DNA of 64,000 nt from NCBI RefSeq assembly GCF_001693755.1, contig NZ_LYST01000031.1, forward strand, positions 1-64,000, read 5' to 3'. Positions 30,441 through 41,382 of this stretch are shown here, one piece after another. The number at the start of each line of letters is the position of its first letter. Position 1 is the first letter of the stretch. The position numbers were made by a program, and so were the translations under genes. The stretch is from Gilliamella sp. wkB171 (GTDB taxonomy: Bacteria; Pseudomonadota; Gammaproteobacteria; Enterobacterales; Orbaceae). The notes under the pieces are model-generated. The model saw nothing but the letters and a program-made list of their open reading frames with translations. It did no database searches and was not told the DNA's origin.

Positions 30441-32261
30441 GTGAAAAAATTATATTCCTTTGTTCTAATAAACATTTTTATTTCATCAATCATTGCCATT
30501 CGTTATTTTGTTGTTCCTGGAGCATTATTTAATTGGGCCGGAATTACCTTTTCAATTTTTGCAGTAATTGGACACTTTTTCTCAGTTTATTTATTGCTTT
30601 TAATTATTTGTATTCCGCTGCTTTGGATAAAACCATGTTTTCGTAATCTCATTTTGATAGTATTATTTGGTTTTTTTCAAATTGGATTATTTATCGATAC
30701 TATTGTTTTTCAACAATACCGATTTCACATAAATCTCTCTGTTTTATCAATGGTATTTTCTGGGCAGGTGGTGGATTTTTCTTTATTCACTTATTGCTTA
30801 ATGTTTGCATTAATTATTGCTTCACTTTGTCTAGAGTGCTTTATTCTTTATTGGATTAATAACAAATTTGCAATAGCACAGACTAAGTCTAAATTTCTAC
30901 GTTTATCTACTATTTTTCTTATTTTTGCTTTTTTTATTAGCCATATTGTGCATATGATTGCTTTTTATTATGCTTATTCTCCAATTATGGTAGTAAAAGA
31001 ATATATTCCCTTATATCGTCCGTTTACGTCCAAAAAAATAATGGAATTTTTTGATAAACAAGGGCAACGTAAAGTTATTTATGAAAAAGATGATGAACAT
31101 ACAGGTATCCATTATCCTAAACATACACTTGTTATTAATTCTGATAACAATAAACCTCAAAATATTATGTTTATTGTATTAGACTCCTGGCGTTATGATA
31201 CGTTTAGTGAGCAAATTTCACCTAATACTTATCGTTTTACACAACAAAATAATGGGGTTATTTTCAATAATCATTATTCAACGGGTAACGCTACTCGGAC
31301 GGGTATCTTTGGGTTATTTTATGGCATCCCTGGTACTTACTGGGATGCATTTTTGCGTAATAGTGTTCCATCTTTGTTCGTTACGACATTACAAAAAGAA
31401 AATTTTAATATTGGTATTTTTACCTCAGCTAAGGTGACTGCCCCAGAATTTGATCGGACAGTATTTGCAACAATTAAAAATTTAAGAATAAGTAGTCACG
31501 ATGGCCCAGCTTCAAGTCGCGATAAACAGATCACAAATGATTGGTTAGCTTGGTATAAACAACGTGATACCTCTAAACCAAGTTTTTCATTTTTGTTTTA
31601 TGATGCACCTCACGCTTATGATTTTCCAAATGATTTTGAGGTAAAATTTAAGCCAATTGGCGATCTTGATTATATGACATTAAATAATAATACTGATCCT
31701 GTGCCAATTTTTAATCGTTATAAACAAAGCGTCTATTATGATGATTATTTATTGCAAAATGTTTATGATGAACTACTTAAATCAGGAACGTTAGATAATA
31801 CCTTAATTATTATTACTGGTGACCATGGTCAAGAAATGAATGATAATAAGCTTGGTTTTTGGGGGCACAATGGCAATTATACTGATGCTCAAACCAAAGT
31901 TCCGTTTATTATTATTGGCGCTAAAAATTTAGAGCAATTAAAAGATAATGCCGCTAAACTGACTAGTCACGAAGATGTAGTTCCGTCATTAATGAAACAT
32001 TACTTATATGTGGAAAATGATATAAGTGATTATTCAACAGGGTATGATTTATTTAACCCAATCACTAATCGTAATTGGTTATTGATGTCAAATTATAGTT
32101 CCTATGCAGTTCGTACGCCGGATAATATTTATCTTGTTAATAGACTCGGTATTAGTCATTATATGGATTCGCACAATCACGAGATTGATGCAACGCCTAA
32201 CTATAGCTATATCCAAGCGGCGATAGGTAATATGCGTTATTTTTATCAACCGGCTAATTAG
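30441..32261 (+). CDS. yejM: Inner-membrane sulfatase-like protein YejM/PbgA
   Basis: YejM (PbgA, LapC) senses lipopolysaccharide at the inner membrane and controls LpxC turnover through LapB and FtsH. The 606-residue protein has five membrane helices in residues 1-200, then a basic linker and a periplasmic alkaline-phosphatase-superfamily domain (about 232-600). Recognisable blocks are FIVLDSWRYDTF, YSTGNATRTGIFGLFYG, PGTYWDAF and TGDHGQEMND. Length is similar to E. coli (586). It starts at GTG 30441 after GAGA. It is monocistronic and convergent with sppA. Confidence 0.9.
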   Translation: MKKLYSFVLINIFISSIIAIRYFVVPGALFNWAGITFSIFAVIGHFFSVYLLLLIICIPLLWIKPCFRNLILIVLFGFFQIGLFIDTIVFQQYRFHINLSVLSMVFSGQVVDFSLFTYCLMFALIIASLCLECFILYWINNKFAIAQTKSKFLRLSTIFLIFAFFISHIVHMIAFYYAYSPIMVVKEYIPLYRPFTSKKIMEFFDKQGQRKVIYEKDDEHTGIHYPKHTLVINSDNNKPQNIMFIVLDSWRYDTFSEQISPNTYRFTQQNNGVIFNNHYSTGNATRTGIFGLFYGIPGTYWDAFLRNSVPSLFVTTLQKENFNIGIFTSAKVTAPEFDRTVFATIKNLRISSHDGPASSRDKQITNDWLAWYKQRDTSKPSFSFLFYDAPHAYDFPNDFEVKFKPIGDLDYMTLNNNTDPVPIFNRYKQSVYYDDYLLQNVYDELLKSGTLDNTLIIITGDHGQEMNDNKLGFWGHNGNYTDAQTKVPFIIIGAKNLEQLKDNAAKLTSHEDVVPSLMKHYLYVENDISDYSTGYDLFNPITNRNWLLMSNYSSYAVRTPDNIYLVNRLGISHYMDSHNHEIDATPNYSYIQAAIGNMRYFYQPAN

Positions 32262-32265
32262 TTAG

Positions 32266-32297
32266 TTCTCTATCCTTTTATTCAAAAGGATAGAGAA
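32266..32297. terminator. Perfect 14-bp hairpin between yejM and sppA
   Basis: A perfect inverted repeat of 14 bp (32266-32279 with 32284-32297) with loop ATTC sits between convergent stops. Neither side has a T-run beyond the stem, whose own arms contain four T residues, so it acts as a barrier or an atypical bidirectional terminator. Confidence 0.6.
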
Positions 32298-32303
32298 GAA
32301 TTC

Positions 32304-34127
32304 TTAACGAACATCAGCGCAGTTTAAACAATAAATATAGCGATTTTGGCTATCGTGAAATTTATTCCATAAAGATACTTGTTGTTTTAACTGTTTAGCT
32401 TGTGGTAATTGATCGAAAAATATTTCAGCAGTTGATTTTGGCAGCATTGTTAGCATCTCAGAATAAAAACTATTGAACCAACTTACATCTGGTTTAAGCC
32501 AGTCAATTTTATAATCCGTTAAATTAGCTAATGTAACTGCTGTTTCAATAGCGTCATCAAAATCACCAAGTTTATCAACTAAACCAATGTTGCTTGCTTC
32601 TGAACCTAACCAAACTTGGCCTTGAGCTATTTTATCCACTTGTTCTGTTGACATATTTCTTGCTTTGGCAACTAATGAAATAAAGGTATTGTATCCATTA
32701 TCAATATTCATTTGTATTAGTTGGCTCATTTCATCCGGTAGATTTCGAGTAACACTATTATTTGCAAGTGGTGATGTTGTTACACCATCATTGTAAACAC
32801 CAATGTGAGATAATGATTTTTCAAAGGTTGGAATGATACCAAAAATACCAATAGAGCCGGTGATTGTATTCGGACTAGCAATAATGTAGTCTGATGCTGT
32901 CGATATCCAATATCCACCAGATGCAGCCATTCCGCCCATAGAAACTACTACAGGAATTTGATAACTGCGTAGTGCTTCTAACTCACTACGAATCGCTTCA
33001 GAGGCATCAACACTTCCGCCAGGACTGTTAACTCGTAATATAACAGCTTGAACATTTTGATTATCCAAGTTGTTACGGATATTTCTAAGCTGTTCAACAA
33101 TATCTTGGCTGCCCGCTATATCAGTGTTATTTTCACTGTCAGTTATCGTACCATTGACAAAAACAACGGCGATTAATGGTTTATCGTCAGTTTGTTCATT
33201 TTTTTCTGTCAATTTATAGTCATAAATACTTAATTGATGTTGATTCTGAACAATATCGAGATCATATTGATAATTGGATGCAACAACGTCAACTAAACCA
33301 GTAGATAACGCATATTGACTCATACTTCCTTTAGCTGCTTTTAACTCTGACAACATATCAGTAGGATTTGGAACTAATTGACTAGGGGCTTTTTTACGTT
33401 GTACCGAAATATCATTAAGATAATTTTCCCACATGGCTGAAAGCCAGCGCGTCGTATTGCTTTTTGCTGCATCTGACATATCGTCTCGAATGAATGGTTC
33501 AATTGCAGATTTGTATGTGCCTACTCGGAAAATATGAGTATTAATTTTTAAGTTATCTAATAAGGTTTTATAATATAAATTATTCGCTGATAGCCCGTAT
33601 ACATTTACTGCACCTAATGGTGTTAAATAAATTTTATTAGCATAACTAGCTAGGTAATATTGGCTTTGGTTAAAATTAGAACCAATTGCATAAATTGGTT
33701 TGTTAGCCTCTTTAAATTTGGATAAATATTTACCCACATATTGTAATGAGCTCATATCTGCACCAACAAAATTATCCAATTTTAAAACCATACCATCAAT
33801 ATTAGGATCTGTTGTTGCTTGCGCTATTTTTTGTGTTAATTCAAATAAACTATTTTCACGAGAGGTATTTACTTTTTTGCCATATATTTTATTTTGTAAT
33901 GCATAAATCTCATCGTCATATCGCGTACTATCAACAATAACACCTTCTAAATCAAGTACAAGCGTGCCATATTGTGGAACGATATCCTGTTTTTTCAAAT
34001 CTTTTATCAGTTCAATGCCACTAAAAATAAGAATAATAGCAATAAAAAATATTAGATTTAGAAAAATTTGTCTAAAAACGTTGATGGTTTTCCAAATTAA
34101 TTTTATGACTGATAATACAGATATCAT
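32304..34127 (-). CDS. sppA: Signal peptide peptidase SppA, 67 kDa type
   Basis: SppA is an inner-membrane serine protease, facing the periplasm, that degrades released signal peptides. The 607-residue protein has an N-terminal membrane anchor (about 20-38) and two tandem peptidase S49 domains. Lys206 in GTYKSAIEPF is the catalytic lysine of the first domain and Ser403 in MGGMAASGGYW is the nucleophile in the second, matching the E. coli Lys209/Ser409 dyad. The tail after about residue 590 contains two cysteines (CLNC). It is the last gene of the - strand segment that starts at pcnB. Confidence 0.94.
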   Translation of the reverse strand: MISVLSVIKLIWKTINVFRQIFLNLIFFIAIILIFSGIELIKDLKKQDIVPQYGTLVLDLEGVIVDSTRYDDEIYALQNKIYGKKVNTSRENSLFELTQKIAQATTDPNIDGMVLKLDNFVGADMSSLQYVGKYLSKFKEANKPIYAIGSNFNQSQYYLASYANKIYLTPLGAVNVYGLSANNLYYKTLLDNLKINTHIFRVGTYKSAIEPFIRDDMSDAAKSNTTRWLSAMWENYLNDISVQRKKAPSQLVPNPTDMLSELKAAKGSMSQYALSTGLVDVVASNYQYDLDIVQNQHQLSIYDYKLTEKNEQTDDKPLIAVVFVNGTITDSENNTDIAGSQDIVEQLRNIRNNLDNQNVQAVILRVNSPGGSVDASEAIRSELEALRSYQIPVVVSMGGMAASGGYWISTASDYIIASPNTITGSIGIFGIIPTFEKSLSHIGVYNDGVTTSPLANNSVTRNLPDEMSQLIQMNIDNGYNTFISLVAKARNMSTEQVDKIAQGQVWLGSEASNIGLVDKLGDFDDAIETAVTLANLTDYKIDWLKPDVSWFNSFYSEMLTMLPKSTAEIFFDQLPQAKQLKQQVSLWNKFHDSQNRYIYCLNCADVR

Positions 34128-34150
34128 AATTAGCCCTTTTAGTCGTAATG

Positions 34151-34969
34151 TTAGCTCTTCGCTTCTATATTTCGTTTTTTGAAATATTTTTTATCTTCAA
34201 AACGCAAACAGGTTAATTTACCGCCCCAACAACAGCCAGTATCGAGAGCATAGATATTATCAGGAGTACCTTTACCATTTAAAGCGGCCCAATGGCCAAA
34301 AGCGATACTGTATTGAGCTGGAATTTTTGAAGGTAATAAAAACCAAGGTTTTAGTTTTGTAGGCGCTTGATCTGGTGATTTTTTGAAATAAAAATCAAGT
34401 CGGCCATCTTCATAACAAAACCGCATTCGTGTGAGTGCATTAGCAATGTAACGTAAACGGTCTAATCCTTGTAAATCACAAGACCATTCATCAGGGAAAT
34501 TACCGTACATTTTATCGAGAAAAAGTGGATATGAATCACTCGATAACATAACATTTAAATCATTAGCACATTTTTTTAATGTATCGAGATCCCATTGAGG
34601 TGAAATACCCGCGTGGGTCATAATCAGTTTTAACTTTTCATCTATTTGAACTAATGGTTGTTTACGTAGCCAATTCATTAATTCATCGTAATCAGGCGCA
34701 TTGATCACACTGTCAAGATTATCTTTCTTTTTTGCTAATGTTACATTGGCATAAATCGATAATAAATGTAAATCATGATTACCTAAAACTAAACGAATTT
34801 GACTACTTAAATTTTTTACAAATCTGAGCACGTCTAACGATTTTGGTCCTCTGGCAACCAAATCACCGGTTAACCACAAAGTATCAGATGATGAAAAACC
34901 CGCTTTATCAAGCAAACGCATAAACTCATCATAACAACCATGAATATCACCAATGATTAGGTTTGCCAT
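34151..34969 (-). CDS. apaH: Bis(5'-nucleosyl)-tetraphosphatase, symmetrical
   Basis: ApaH splits Ap4A to two ADP and also removes Np4 caps from RNA. The 272-residue protein has metallophosphatase motifs GDIHG (7-11), GDLVARG (35-41) and GNHD (63-66). The open frame extends 25 codons upstream, into the end of rsmA, but ATG 34969 lies four bases after the rsmA stop, has GGAAAT as ribosome site and gives the family N-terminus [12 protein letters not shown]. In enteric bacteria apaG lies between rsmA and apaH; here it is absent. Confidence 0.95.
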   Translation of the reverse strand: MANLIIGDIHGCYDEFMRLLDKAGFSSSDTLWLTGDLVARGPKSLDVLRFVKNLSSQIRLVLGNHDLHLLSIYANVTLAKKKDNLDSVINAPDYDELMNWLRKQPLVQIDEKLKLIMTHAGISPQWDLDTLKKCANDLNVMLSSDSYPLFLDKMYGNFPDEWSCDLQGLDRLRYIANALTRMRFCYEDGRLDFYFKKSPDQAPTKLKPWFLLPSKIPAQYSIAFGHWAALNGKGTPDNIYALDTGCCWGGKLTCLRFEDKKYFKKRNIEAKS

Positions 34970-34973
34970 AATA

Positions 34974-35771
34974 TTATTTCCATGCGTTTGCGAGTTTACA
35001 ATATTGTTGTACTGACAAATTTTCAGCACGTAAATTAGGATCAATATCTAATTCAATTAATTGGTCCGTTGTAAACATATTACTTAAACTATTGCGAATC
35101 GTTTTGCGCCTTTGATTAAAGGCTTCTGTAGTGATGCGAGAAAGTATTTTAACATCATCAACTAAATAAGGTTTTTGTTTGTAGGGAATTAACTTGACAA
35201 CAGCAGAGTTAACTTTAGGTGCCGGTTTGAACGCGGTAGGCGGAACTTCTAACACAGGAATAATTTGGCAATAATATTGTGCCATTACACTTAATCTTCC
35301 GTAATCTTTACTATTTGGTGCCGCGACAAGTCGCGTGACTACTTCTTTTTGTAGCATAAAATGCATATCATCAATGATATTGGCATATTCAAATAAATGG
35401 AACATTAACGGTGTAGAAATGTTATAGGGTAAGTTACCAAATACTCTTAATGGTTTACCTAATTGTTGATTTAACTCATTAAAGTTAAAGGTTAGAGCAT
35501 CTTGTTCAATAACAGTTAATTTATTTTTTAACAAAGGATTATCAATCAATCTACTGGCTAAATCTCTATCAATTTCTATAACTGTTAAATGGTCAACATA
35601 TTTACTGACTGGAACTGTTAATGCAGCTAGACCAGGACCGATCTCTACAAGAGCCTGATCTGATTTAGGTTGAATAGCTGCGACAATACTTTCAATAATA
35701 TAATCATCATGTAAAAAGTTTTGCCCGAATCGTTTACGGGCAAAGTGACCTTGGTGTACACGGTTAGTCAT
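34974..35771 (-). CDS. rsmA: 16S rRNA dimethyladenosine transferase RsmA/KsgA
   Basis: RsmA dimethylates two adjacent adenines near the 3' end of 16S rRNA and acts as a late checkpoint in 30S assembly. The 265-residue protein begins [20 protein letters not shown], has the SAM motif [11 protein letters not shown] near residue 42, and the NLPYNIS active-site motif. The longer frame with 11 extra codons lies within the end of surA and is rejected because the ATG at 35771 matches the family. It overlaps the surA stop by 8 bases, so coupling is likely. pdxA, usual between surA and rsmA, is absent. Confidence 0.96.
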   Translation of the reverse strand: MTNRVHQGHFARKRFGQNFLHDDYIIESIVAAIQPKSDQALVEIGPGLAALTVPVSKYVDHLTVIEIDRDLASRLIDNPLLKNKLTVIEQDALTFNFNELNQQLGKPLRVFGNLPYNISTPLMFHLFEYANIIDDMHFMLQKEVVTRLVAAPNSKDYGRLSVMAQYYCQIIPVLEVPPTAFKPAPKVNSAVVKLIPYKQKPYLVDDVKILSRITTEAFNQRRKTIRNSLSNMFTTDQLIELDIDPNLRAENLSVQQYCKLANAWK

Positions 35772-37077
35772 GTTTTTCTTCACCTGTGATTTTGATATAA
35801 GCATCGCCTTTTAATTCTTGGATCCATACTTGCGCTTCTTCACCAAATTTACGGTTGAAAATTAATCGATAAGCTTGATCTTGTTTAACTGCATTTGTAC
35901 CATCAGTCTGTTTAGTATCGATTAATTGGATCAAATGCCATCCAAACGATGATTTGATTGGTTGACTAATTTCGCCTTTCTTTAATTGAACTAAAGCATT
36001 TCTAAAACCAGCGTCATAAACATCGGCTCGACTCCAACCTAAATTACCGCCATTTTCAGCAGAGCCAGGATCTTGAGAATTAGCTTTAGCAGCTGCTTCA
36101 AAAGTTGTCGCTCCACTTACTATAGATTTACGGATATCAGACAGTTTTTGTTTGGCAATTTGGTCTGTTACAAGCACATTAGTTTTAATTAAGATATGGC
36201 GAGCATTAAATTCATCGATGGTGAATTTTTTCGGTGCTTCAGAACGTGTATCATCAACTTTTAAAATATGTAATCCAACACCGGATCGAATTGGACCAAT
36301 AATACTTCCTTTTGGTGCTCGAATTAATCTTTCTTCAAAAATGGTAGGTAATTCATTGAGTTTATGCCAGCCCATATCACCACCTTTTAAAGCAAGATCA
36401 TCATTTGAATATGAGGTCGCTAATTTCGCAAAACTTTCACCTTTTTCGGCTCGACGGATAATGTCGGTTGCTTTGTTAGTCGCATCATCTATTTGTTGTT
36501 TAGAGGCTTTTTCTGGAACGGATATAAGAATATGGCTTACTTTAACATCTATATTGTTAGAGGTTTGTTGAGACATATTTTTAGCTAAGTTTTCGACCTC
36601 TTTTTCAGAGATTTTAATTCTTGGTCTGACTTCATTCATTCGGGCTTGGTCTATTAACATATCGTTATGTATACGTTCACGATAAGCGCTATAACTTATT
36701 CCCATTGTTGAAAGTTTGCTTCTAAGTTGATCGATTGTCATACCATTTTCTTCAGCAATTTTAGCAATCGCATTGCTTACTTGATCATCACTTACTGTAA
36801 TTTTAGCTTTAGCGGCTTTTTGCAAGATTAGATTTTCAACAATCAAACGATCCAGAATTTGTTGCCTCAATACTTTATCATTTGGCAAATTACGTGGATC
36901 GGTGCTTGCTTTTATGGTTTTTAACATATCATTAACGTCACTTTCTAATATGACATTGTTATTAACTACTGCAGCAACTTGCTCAACGACTTTAGCGGCA
37001 GCATTAGCTGATAAAGGATTAATCACTGCTATACTTAAACTTAAGTTTAAAGCGATAAGTAATTTAGATATTTTCAT
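35764..37077 (-). CDS. surA: Periplasmic chaperone/prolyl isomerase SurA
   Basis: SurA escorts outer-membrane proteins to BamA. The 437-residue precursor has a signal peptide (about 1-27, ending SANAA), the N-terminal chaperone domain (about 30-170), two parvulin domains (about 180-280 and 290-390) and a C-terminal helix. The frame opens at TTG 37086, but ATG 37077 gives a normal signal peptide start (MKISKLL). It lies downstream of lptD, one of its best-known clients, as in enteric genomes. Length is close to E. coli (428). Confidence 0.95.
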   Translation of the reverse strand: MKISKLLIALNLSLSIAVINPLSANAAAKVVEQVAAVVNNNVILESDVNDMLKTIKASTDPRNLPNDKVLRQQILDRLIVENLILQKAAKAKITVSDDQVSNAIAKIAEENGMTIDQLRSKLSTMGISYSAYRERIHNDMLIDQARMNEVRPRIKISEKEVENLAKNMSQQTSNNIDVKVSHILISVPEKASKQQIDDATNKATDIIRRAEKGESFAKLATSYSNDDLALKGGDMGWHKLNELPTIFEERLIRAPKGSIIGPIRSGVGLHILKVDDTRSEAPKKFTIDEFNARHILIKTNVLVTDQIAKQKLSDIRKSIVSGATTFEAAAKANSQDPGSAENGGNLGWSRADVYDAGFRNALVQLKKGEISQPIKSSFGWHLIQLIDTKQTDGTNAVKQDQAYRLIFNRKFGEEAQVWIQELKGDAYIKITGEEKHD

Positions 37078-37158
37078 ATTATTCAACTCATTTTATTTGC
37101 TACAGTTGATAATAACTGTAATTAAGTTAATTAGTTATGTTGTGCGTTACTAATATAA

Positions 37159-39522
37159 TTATTCAAATGCTGTTGTATAAGGTAGTTTACCAAAATTCAA
37201 CATTTTTGCTTTTACATCACGATTATGGCCTAGACCCATTAACTCAAAATTAACTGAAAGTTTATTTTCATATTTACTATCATGGGATATCCAATCCCAA
37301 TCTGTCAATTTACGTCCATATTGAACAGTCATACCCCAACAGCAGTCACTATAATGTAATCCAACTGAGCCATCTGCGGTTTGCCCCAATTTAATATCAT
37401 AATAATAAGAACCAACAGCATCTATTGTTTGAGATAATGGCCAAGTAGTCACAATACCTGCTTGGGAAATATCTTGTTTATAGCCTTTATATAACGAACT
37501 TTTATCTACCGTATTAATATAGTTATGATTAGCATAACGATAAGATAGCTGTAGTAATTTCTCACTTGAAGGACGATACTCAAGTATCGTGTTGGCTAAA
37601 GAAATAGTATCAATACGTGTATCGTATTGTACACCACTTCTAAAAATCACATCGTCAGTAATACGCCAGAAATTATCCGATGCCCAAGTAATACTACCTG
37701 TATCAGAATTTTTATCTATTTCGGTATTGTGTTCACTGGTTTTTGATTTAGTAAAATAGGTGATTTGTCCGATTGATAAATTAAATTTTTCTACCTTGCT
37801 TTCATCGTAAAAACGAGTCGTCACACCAGTAGCGATATTATTAGCTGATGCAATGCGATCTAACCCACTATAAGGGAGATCTCTAAATAGACCGATATAA
37901 TCGTATTGTAAGAAAGTAGAATCATAGCTGCCAATATTTGACTGATTGCGATATGGAATATATGTATATTTTACTCGTGGCTCTAAAGTTTGGGTATAAC
38001 CCTCAATCAGATCAAAATCACGCTCAAAAATCACTTTTCCATCGATACTAAATTTAGGCATAAAACGATTAACACTTTTGTCTAAGTTTTGGTATCTTTC
38101 AATAGATTTTTTAATATTATCTTGGTTGTAGTGCGTTGCCATTAAACCACCAGACGCACTTAATGAAGCCCATGTATTGGTGATAGTATAATCAAGAGTA
38201 GGTTCAATATGTGCACGCCAAGCTTTCGGGTTATTTTTTCCTGAACTTAAAAAGCGTGATACTTGTGAAAAGGTTTTAAATTTAAATGGACCAAAATCAT
38301 AATTATAATAGTTCATATTTAATTGTGGTTGAGTTTGGTATAGTGAATCTCTAACTCCATCATGGAATGCTTGGAAGTGTCTATAACCCAGAGTAATATC
38401 CCAACTAGGATCATTGTAGCCAATTTTATAAAATTGAGTTAAATATCCAGCTGTTTGTGACGCATATTTAGAGTTCAAATCTGTTAGATATTGATTGTCA
38501 CTTACGCGTGTAGTATCTGCCTTAAAACGCCAATTGTAATTAATTAACTCATCGTTTTTCCAGTAGAATAACCAACGATGGCGGTTATCATCATAATTTT
38601 GACCATTTAATAATCTATCTCGATCATCATCATATTTGTTATCATGTTGTAACCAATCAAAAGCCACCGTGCCTAAACCTAATTGATTTAAATAGCGGAA
38701 CTCTGTCTGTAACTGAACGCCTCTACGCTGTAATATTCTTGGGGTAAATGTTGCATCATAGTTAGGTGCAATATTCCAATAAATTGGTAACGAAAAATCA
38801 ATACCATCGACACTATCATAATTTAAATTAGGCATTAGCAAGCCTGAACGGCGTTTATCACCAGTTGGTAACTGTAAATAAGGTGAATATAAAACCGGTA
38901 CTTTCCCAATACGAAATACTGCATTCCATACTTCAAGTAATTGCTCTTCATTATCATGGATCACTGTGCTACCTTTTACACTCCATGTGCTGTCATCGAC
39001 AGGACAAGATGTAAAACTACCATTTTTCAAAATAACATAGCGATTTTTTTCAAGCTTCATCTCGTCTGCGTTACCGCGGCCTAGTCGGTTAACCAGATGA
39101 TAATCACTCGGTGTAATATTCGCATCATTATTATCAAGATTCATCAAGGCATCATTGCCTTTAATTCTTATCAAATTATCTTGATAAGTAATATCGCCTT
39201 GCAAAGTAACAAGTCGATTACTTTTATCATGAGAATCAATCGTTACTCTATCTGCTTGTACGGTACGATTCCCTTGTTCGACAACTACATCACCTTGATA
39301 AATTATTTTGTCTGGATAAAGTGCTTCAAACTGGTTTGCTTCGGCATCAACAGGCAGTGTTTGGATATCACCCTCAACTAATGGGCGATCGAATTTAGGC
39401 ACATCGATGAGGCATTGTGGATTATTAATAACAGCTTTAGGTAATCCGATAGCATAACTGCTACTATTATATAGACAAAGAGTAACGGTTATTGCAATAA
39501 ATGAAGGCGCTAATTTTTTCAT
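37159..39522 (-). CDS. lptD: LPS-assembly protein LptD
   Basis: LptD forms the outer-membrane barrel that with LptE places LPS on the cell surface. The 787-residue precursor has a signal peptide (about 1-24), a periplasmic beta-jellyroll (about 50-190) with the OstA repeat pattern, and a 26-strand barrel. Cys37, Cys173 and the pair Cys727-Cys728 correspond to the four cysteines that form the two non-consecutive disulfides in E. coli, so oxidative maturation is conserved. It is the first gene of the lptD-surA-rsmA-apaH run. Confidence 0.96.
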   Translation of the reverse strand: MKKLAPSFIAITVTLCLYNSSSYAIGLPKAVINNPQCLIDVPKFDRPLVEGDIQTLPVDAEANQFEALYPDKIIYQGDVVVEQGNRTVQADRVTIDSHDKSNRLVTLQGDITYQDNLIRIKGNDALMNLDNNDANITPSDYHLVNRLGRGNADEMKLEKNRYVILKNGSFTSCPVDDSTWSVKGSTVIHDNEEQLLEVWNAVFRIGKVPVLYSPYLQLPTGDKRRSGLLMPNLNYDSVDGIDFSLPIYWNIAPNYDATFTPRILQRRGVQLQTEFRYLNQLGLGTVAFDWLQHDNKYDDDRDRLLNGQNYDDNRHRWLFYWKNDELINYNWRFKADTTRVSDNQYLTDLNSKYASQTAGYLTQFYKIGYNDPSWDITLGYRHFQAFHDGVRDSLYQTQPQLNMNYYNYDFGPFKFKTFSQVSRFLSSGKNNPKAWRAHIEPTLDYTITNTWASLSASGGLMATHYNQDNIKKSIERYQNLDKSVNRFMPKFSIDGKVIFERDFDLIEGYTQTLEPRVKYTYIPYRNQSNIGSYDSTFLQYDYIGLFRDLPYSGLDRIASANNIATGVTTRFYDESKVEKFNLSIGQITYFTKSKTSEHNTEIDKNSDTGSITWASDNFWRITDDVIFRSGVQYDTRIDTISLANTILEYRPSSEKLLQLSYRYANHNYINTVDKSSLYKGYKQDISQAGIVTTWPLSQTIDAVGSYYYDIKLGQTADGSVGLHYSDCCWGMTVQYGRKLTDWDWISHDSKYENKLSVNFELMGLGHNRDVKAKMLNFGKLPYTTAFE

Positions 39523-39596
39523 TAATGATTAAAAGTAATGATGATTATTTTAATTTAAGCATTATAGCGGTTATTTATAAAAGTGCGAAAGAAAAA

Positions 39597-40931
39597 TTAA
39601 TGTTTAGCCCTGCGTTTATTTCTTTTACTCAACTGGTTAACCATGCTAATTCTTTTCTCAATTGAGGTATGTTGAAATTCATCCCACCATTTAGCTAAAT
39701 CTAATAATTCCCCTTTTTCAATAGATGCCCGCATTTCTAATAAATCATAAGCTGCTCGGAATTTAGGATGTTCTAAAATGGCAAATGCACGTTTACCTTC
39801 ACGCTTTTTCATGCGTAATTGTAGTCGCCAAATATCACCCATTATCGATGTTAAACGTTTTGGAATAGCAATAATTTGACATTGTTCACTTAAAATATCA
39901 TTGATAGCCATCGAAAAAGCATCATGGAATTGTAAGCCACTTTCAACACACGTTAATTGTGTTTGTTCCATAATTGGATACCAGAAGAAAGCAGCAAATA
40001 AAAATGCTGGATTAATACGTTGATTATGATCAATTCGGTAGTCAGTATTTTTTAAAACCTGTTCAATCATCTTTTCTAAATAGCTATTGTTATTTCCGGT
40101 AAATAATCGTTGAATAACTGGAAATAATTGTTCAAACAGATGATACTCTTTCAATAATAGGTAGGTTTTGTATCCATGACCTGATTGCAGTAACTTTAAT
40201 GATTCATCAAATAAACGAGCTGCAGGAATATTTTTTAATAACGGCGCAAGCTCTTTAATTGGTTCTGCTGTTGCTTGCTCAATTGTCATGTTGAGTTTTG
40301 CTGCAAAGCGAATTGTTCTTAACATTCGCACAGGATCTTCTCGATAGCGAATTTGCGGATCACCAATTAAGCGAATAATACCATTTTGTAAATCTTTTAT
40401 GCCTCCACAATAATCGCGCAGTGTAAAATCTTTAACACTGTAATAAAGCGCGTTCATTGTAAAATCACGTCGCAAAGCATCTTGTTCAATCGTACCATAG
40501 ACGTTATCACGTAATAACATACCGGTTTGCGATCGTTTGGCAACATTACTTTGCTCATCTTGAGAACTATGTTCGCCACGGAAGGTAGCAACTTCGATAA
40601 TCTCTTTACCAAACATAATGTGTGCAAGACGAAAACGGCGGCCGACTAAACGGCAATTTCGAAATGTTTTTTGCACTTGTTCAGGTGTCGCATTTGTGGT
40701 GATATCGAAATCTTTTGGTATTTTTCCTAATAAAAGATCGCGAATACAACCACCGACTAAATAAGCTTCATATCCTTGTTTGTTTAAACGATAAAGAACT
40801 TTTAATGCATTTTCACTGATATTTTTACGAGAAATATTATGTTCATTACGTGAAATAGAAATATAGCGAGATTGTTTGTGTTCTTCATGGCGAAACATTT
40901 TGCGATAAAAGCGAGAGACTTGTTTAAAAAT
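39597..40931 (-). CDS. pcnB: Poly(A) polymerase I, with ATT start codon
   Basis: PcnB adds poly(A) tails to RNA 3' ends and so promotes decay by exonucleases. The 444-residue protein has the nucleotidyltransferase signature [18 protein letters not shown] with its two catalytic aspartates, the [15 protein letters not shown] block and a basic C-terminal tail. The only upstream conventional start is TTG 40958, with no ribosome site. The codon aligned with the E. coli N-terminus is ATT at 40931-40929, preceded at ideal distance by GAGGTG (40941-40936); the protein then starts [14 protein letters not shown]. coli pcnB is known to use AUU, so I give this start. ATG 40898 would cut conserved sequence only slightly and is the main alternative. 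Confidence 0.9.
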   Translation of the reverse strand: MFKQVSRFYRKMFRHEEHKQSRYISISRNEHNISRKNISENALKVLYRLNKQGYEAYLVGGCIRDLLLGKIPKDFDITTNATPEQVQKTFRNCRLVGRRFRLAHIMFGKEIIEVATFRGEHSSQDEQSNVAKRSQTGMLLRDNVYGTIEQDALRRDFTMNALYYSVKDFTLRDYCGGIKDLQNGIIRLIGDPQIRYREDPVRMLRTIRFAAKLNMTIEQATAEPIKELAPLLKNIPAARLFDESLKLLQSGHGYKTYLLLKEYHLFEQLFPVIQRLFTGNNNSYLEKMIEQVLKNTDYRIDHNQRINPAFLFAAFFWYPIMEQTQLTCVESGLQFHDAFSMAINDILSEQCQIIAIPKRLTSIMGDIWRLQLRMKKREGKRAFAILEHPKFRAAYDLLEMRASIEKGELLDLAKWWDEFQHTSIEKRISMVNQLSKRNKRRAKH

Positions 40932-40977
40932 AGTGCACCTCAAACGTGTATGAACCAAAATGGCAATATAGCGCGCG

Positions 40978-41006
40978 ATTATATAATAATTGCTTATAAC
41001 TTTCCA
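40978..41006 (-). promoter_or_regulatory. Candidate pcnB promoter
   Basis: On the - strand, TGGAAA (41006-41001) and TATAAT (40983-40978) are separated by 17 bases. Transcription would start about 40 bases before the ATT start of pcnB. Confidence 0.6.
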
Positions 41007-41382
41007 TTTTTCTTATTATCCGAATTTTAATTGGATGAAAAGCAGGTATTTTCTCATTTTAAATGAATATTCTATTTGATTTTTTGGCAATAATTATCAA
41101 CAATAGCAGTTTATAGAGTAGAATTAGTCAAATAGCTTTAAAAGGCATCAATACCTGTTTATACATATTTCATGCATTATTTAACAAGCTGATTAAGGTT
41201 TACTACAACCTATGCTCAAAACTTCTTTTTTAATTCATTGTAGAAAACAATAGATATAGGAAGCAAATTAAACATTTTGCTTAATTTTGTGAGTAACATG
41301 AGTAATAGTAGTTTAACAAATCGCTACTGACAAAAAGTCGATTGAGTATATAACATTAACTGATAACTTATTGGGGGACATT
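41007..41382 (+). other. Non-coding region upstream of oxyR
   Basis: No gene or structured RNA was recognised in this AT-rich interval between divergent pcnB and oxyR. It should hold the oxyR promoter. TTGAGT at 41342 with TAACTT 16 bases on is a weak candidate. I did not find a convincing OxyR half-site array. The oxyR ribosome site GGGGGA is at 41373-41378. Confidence 0.4.
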
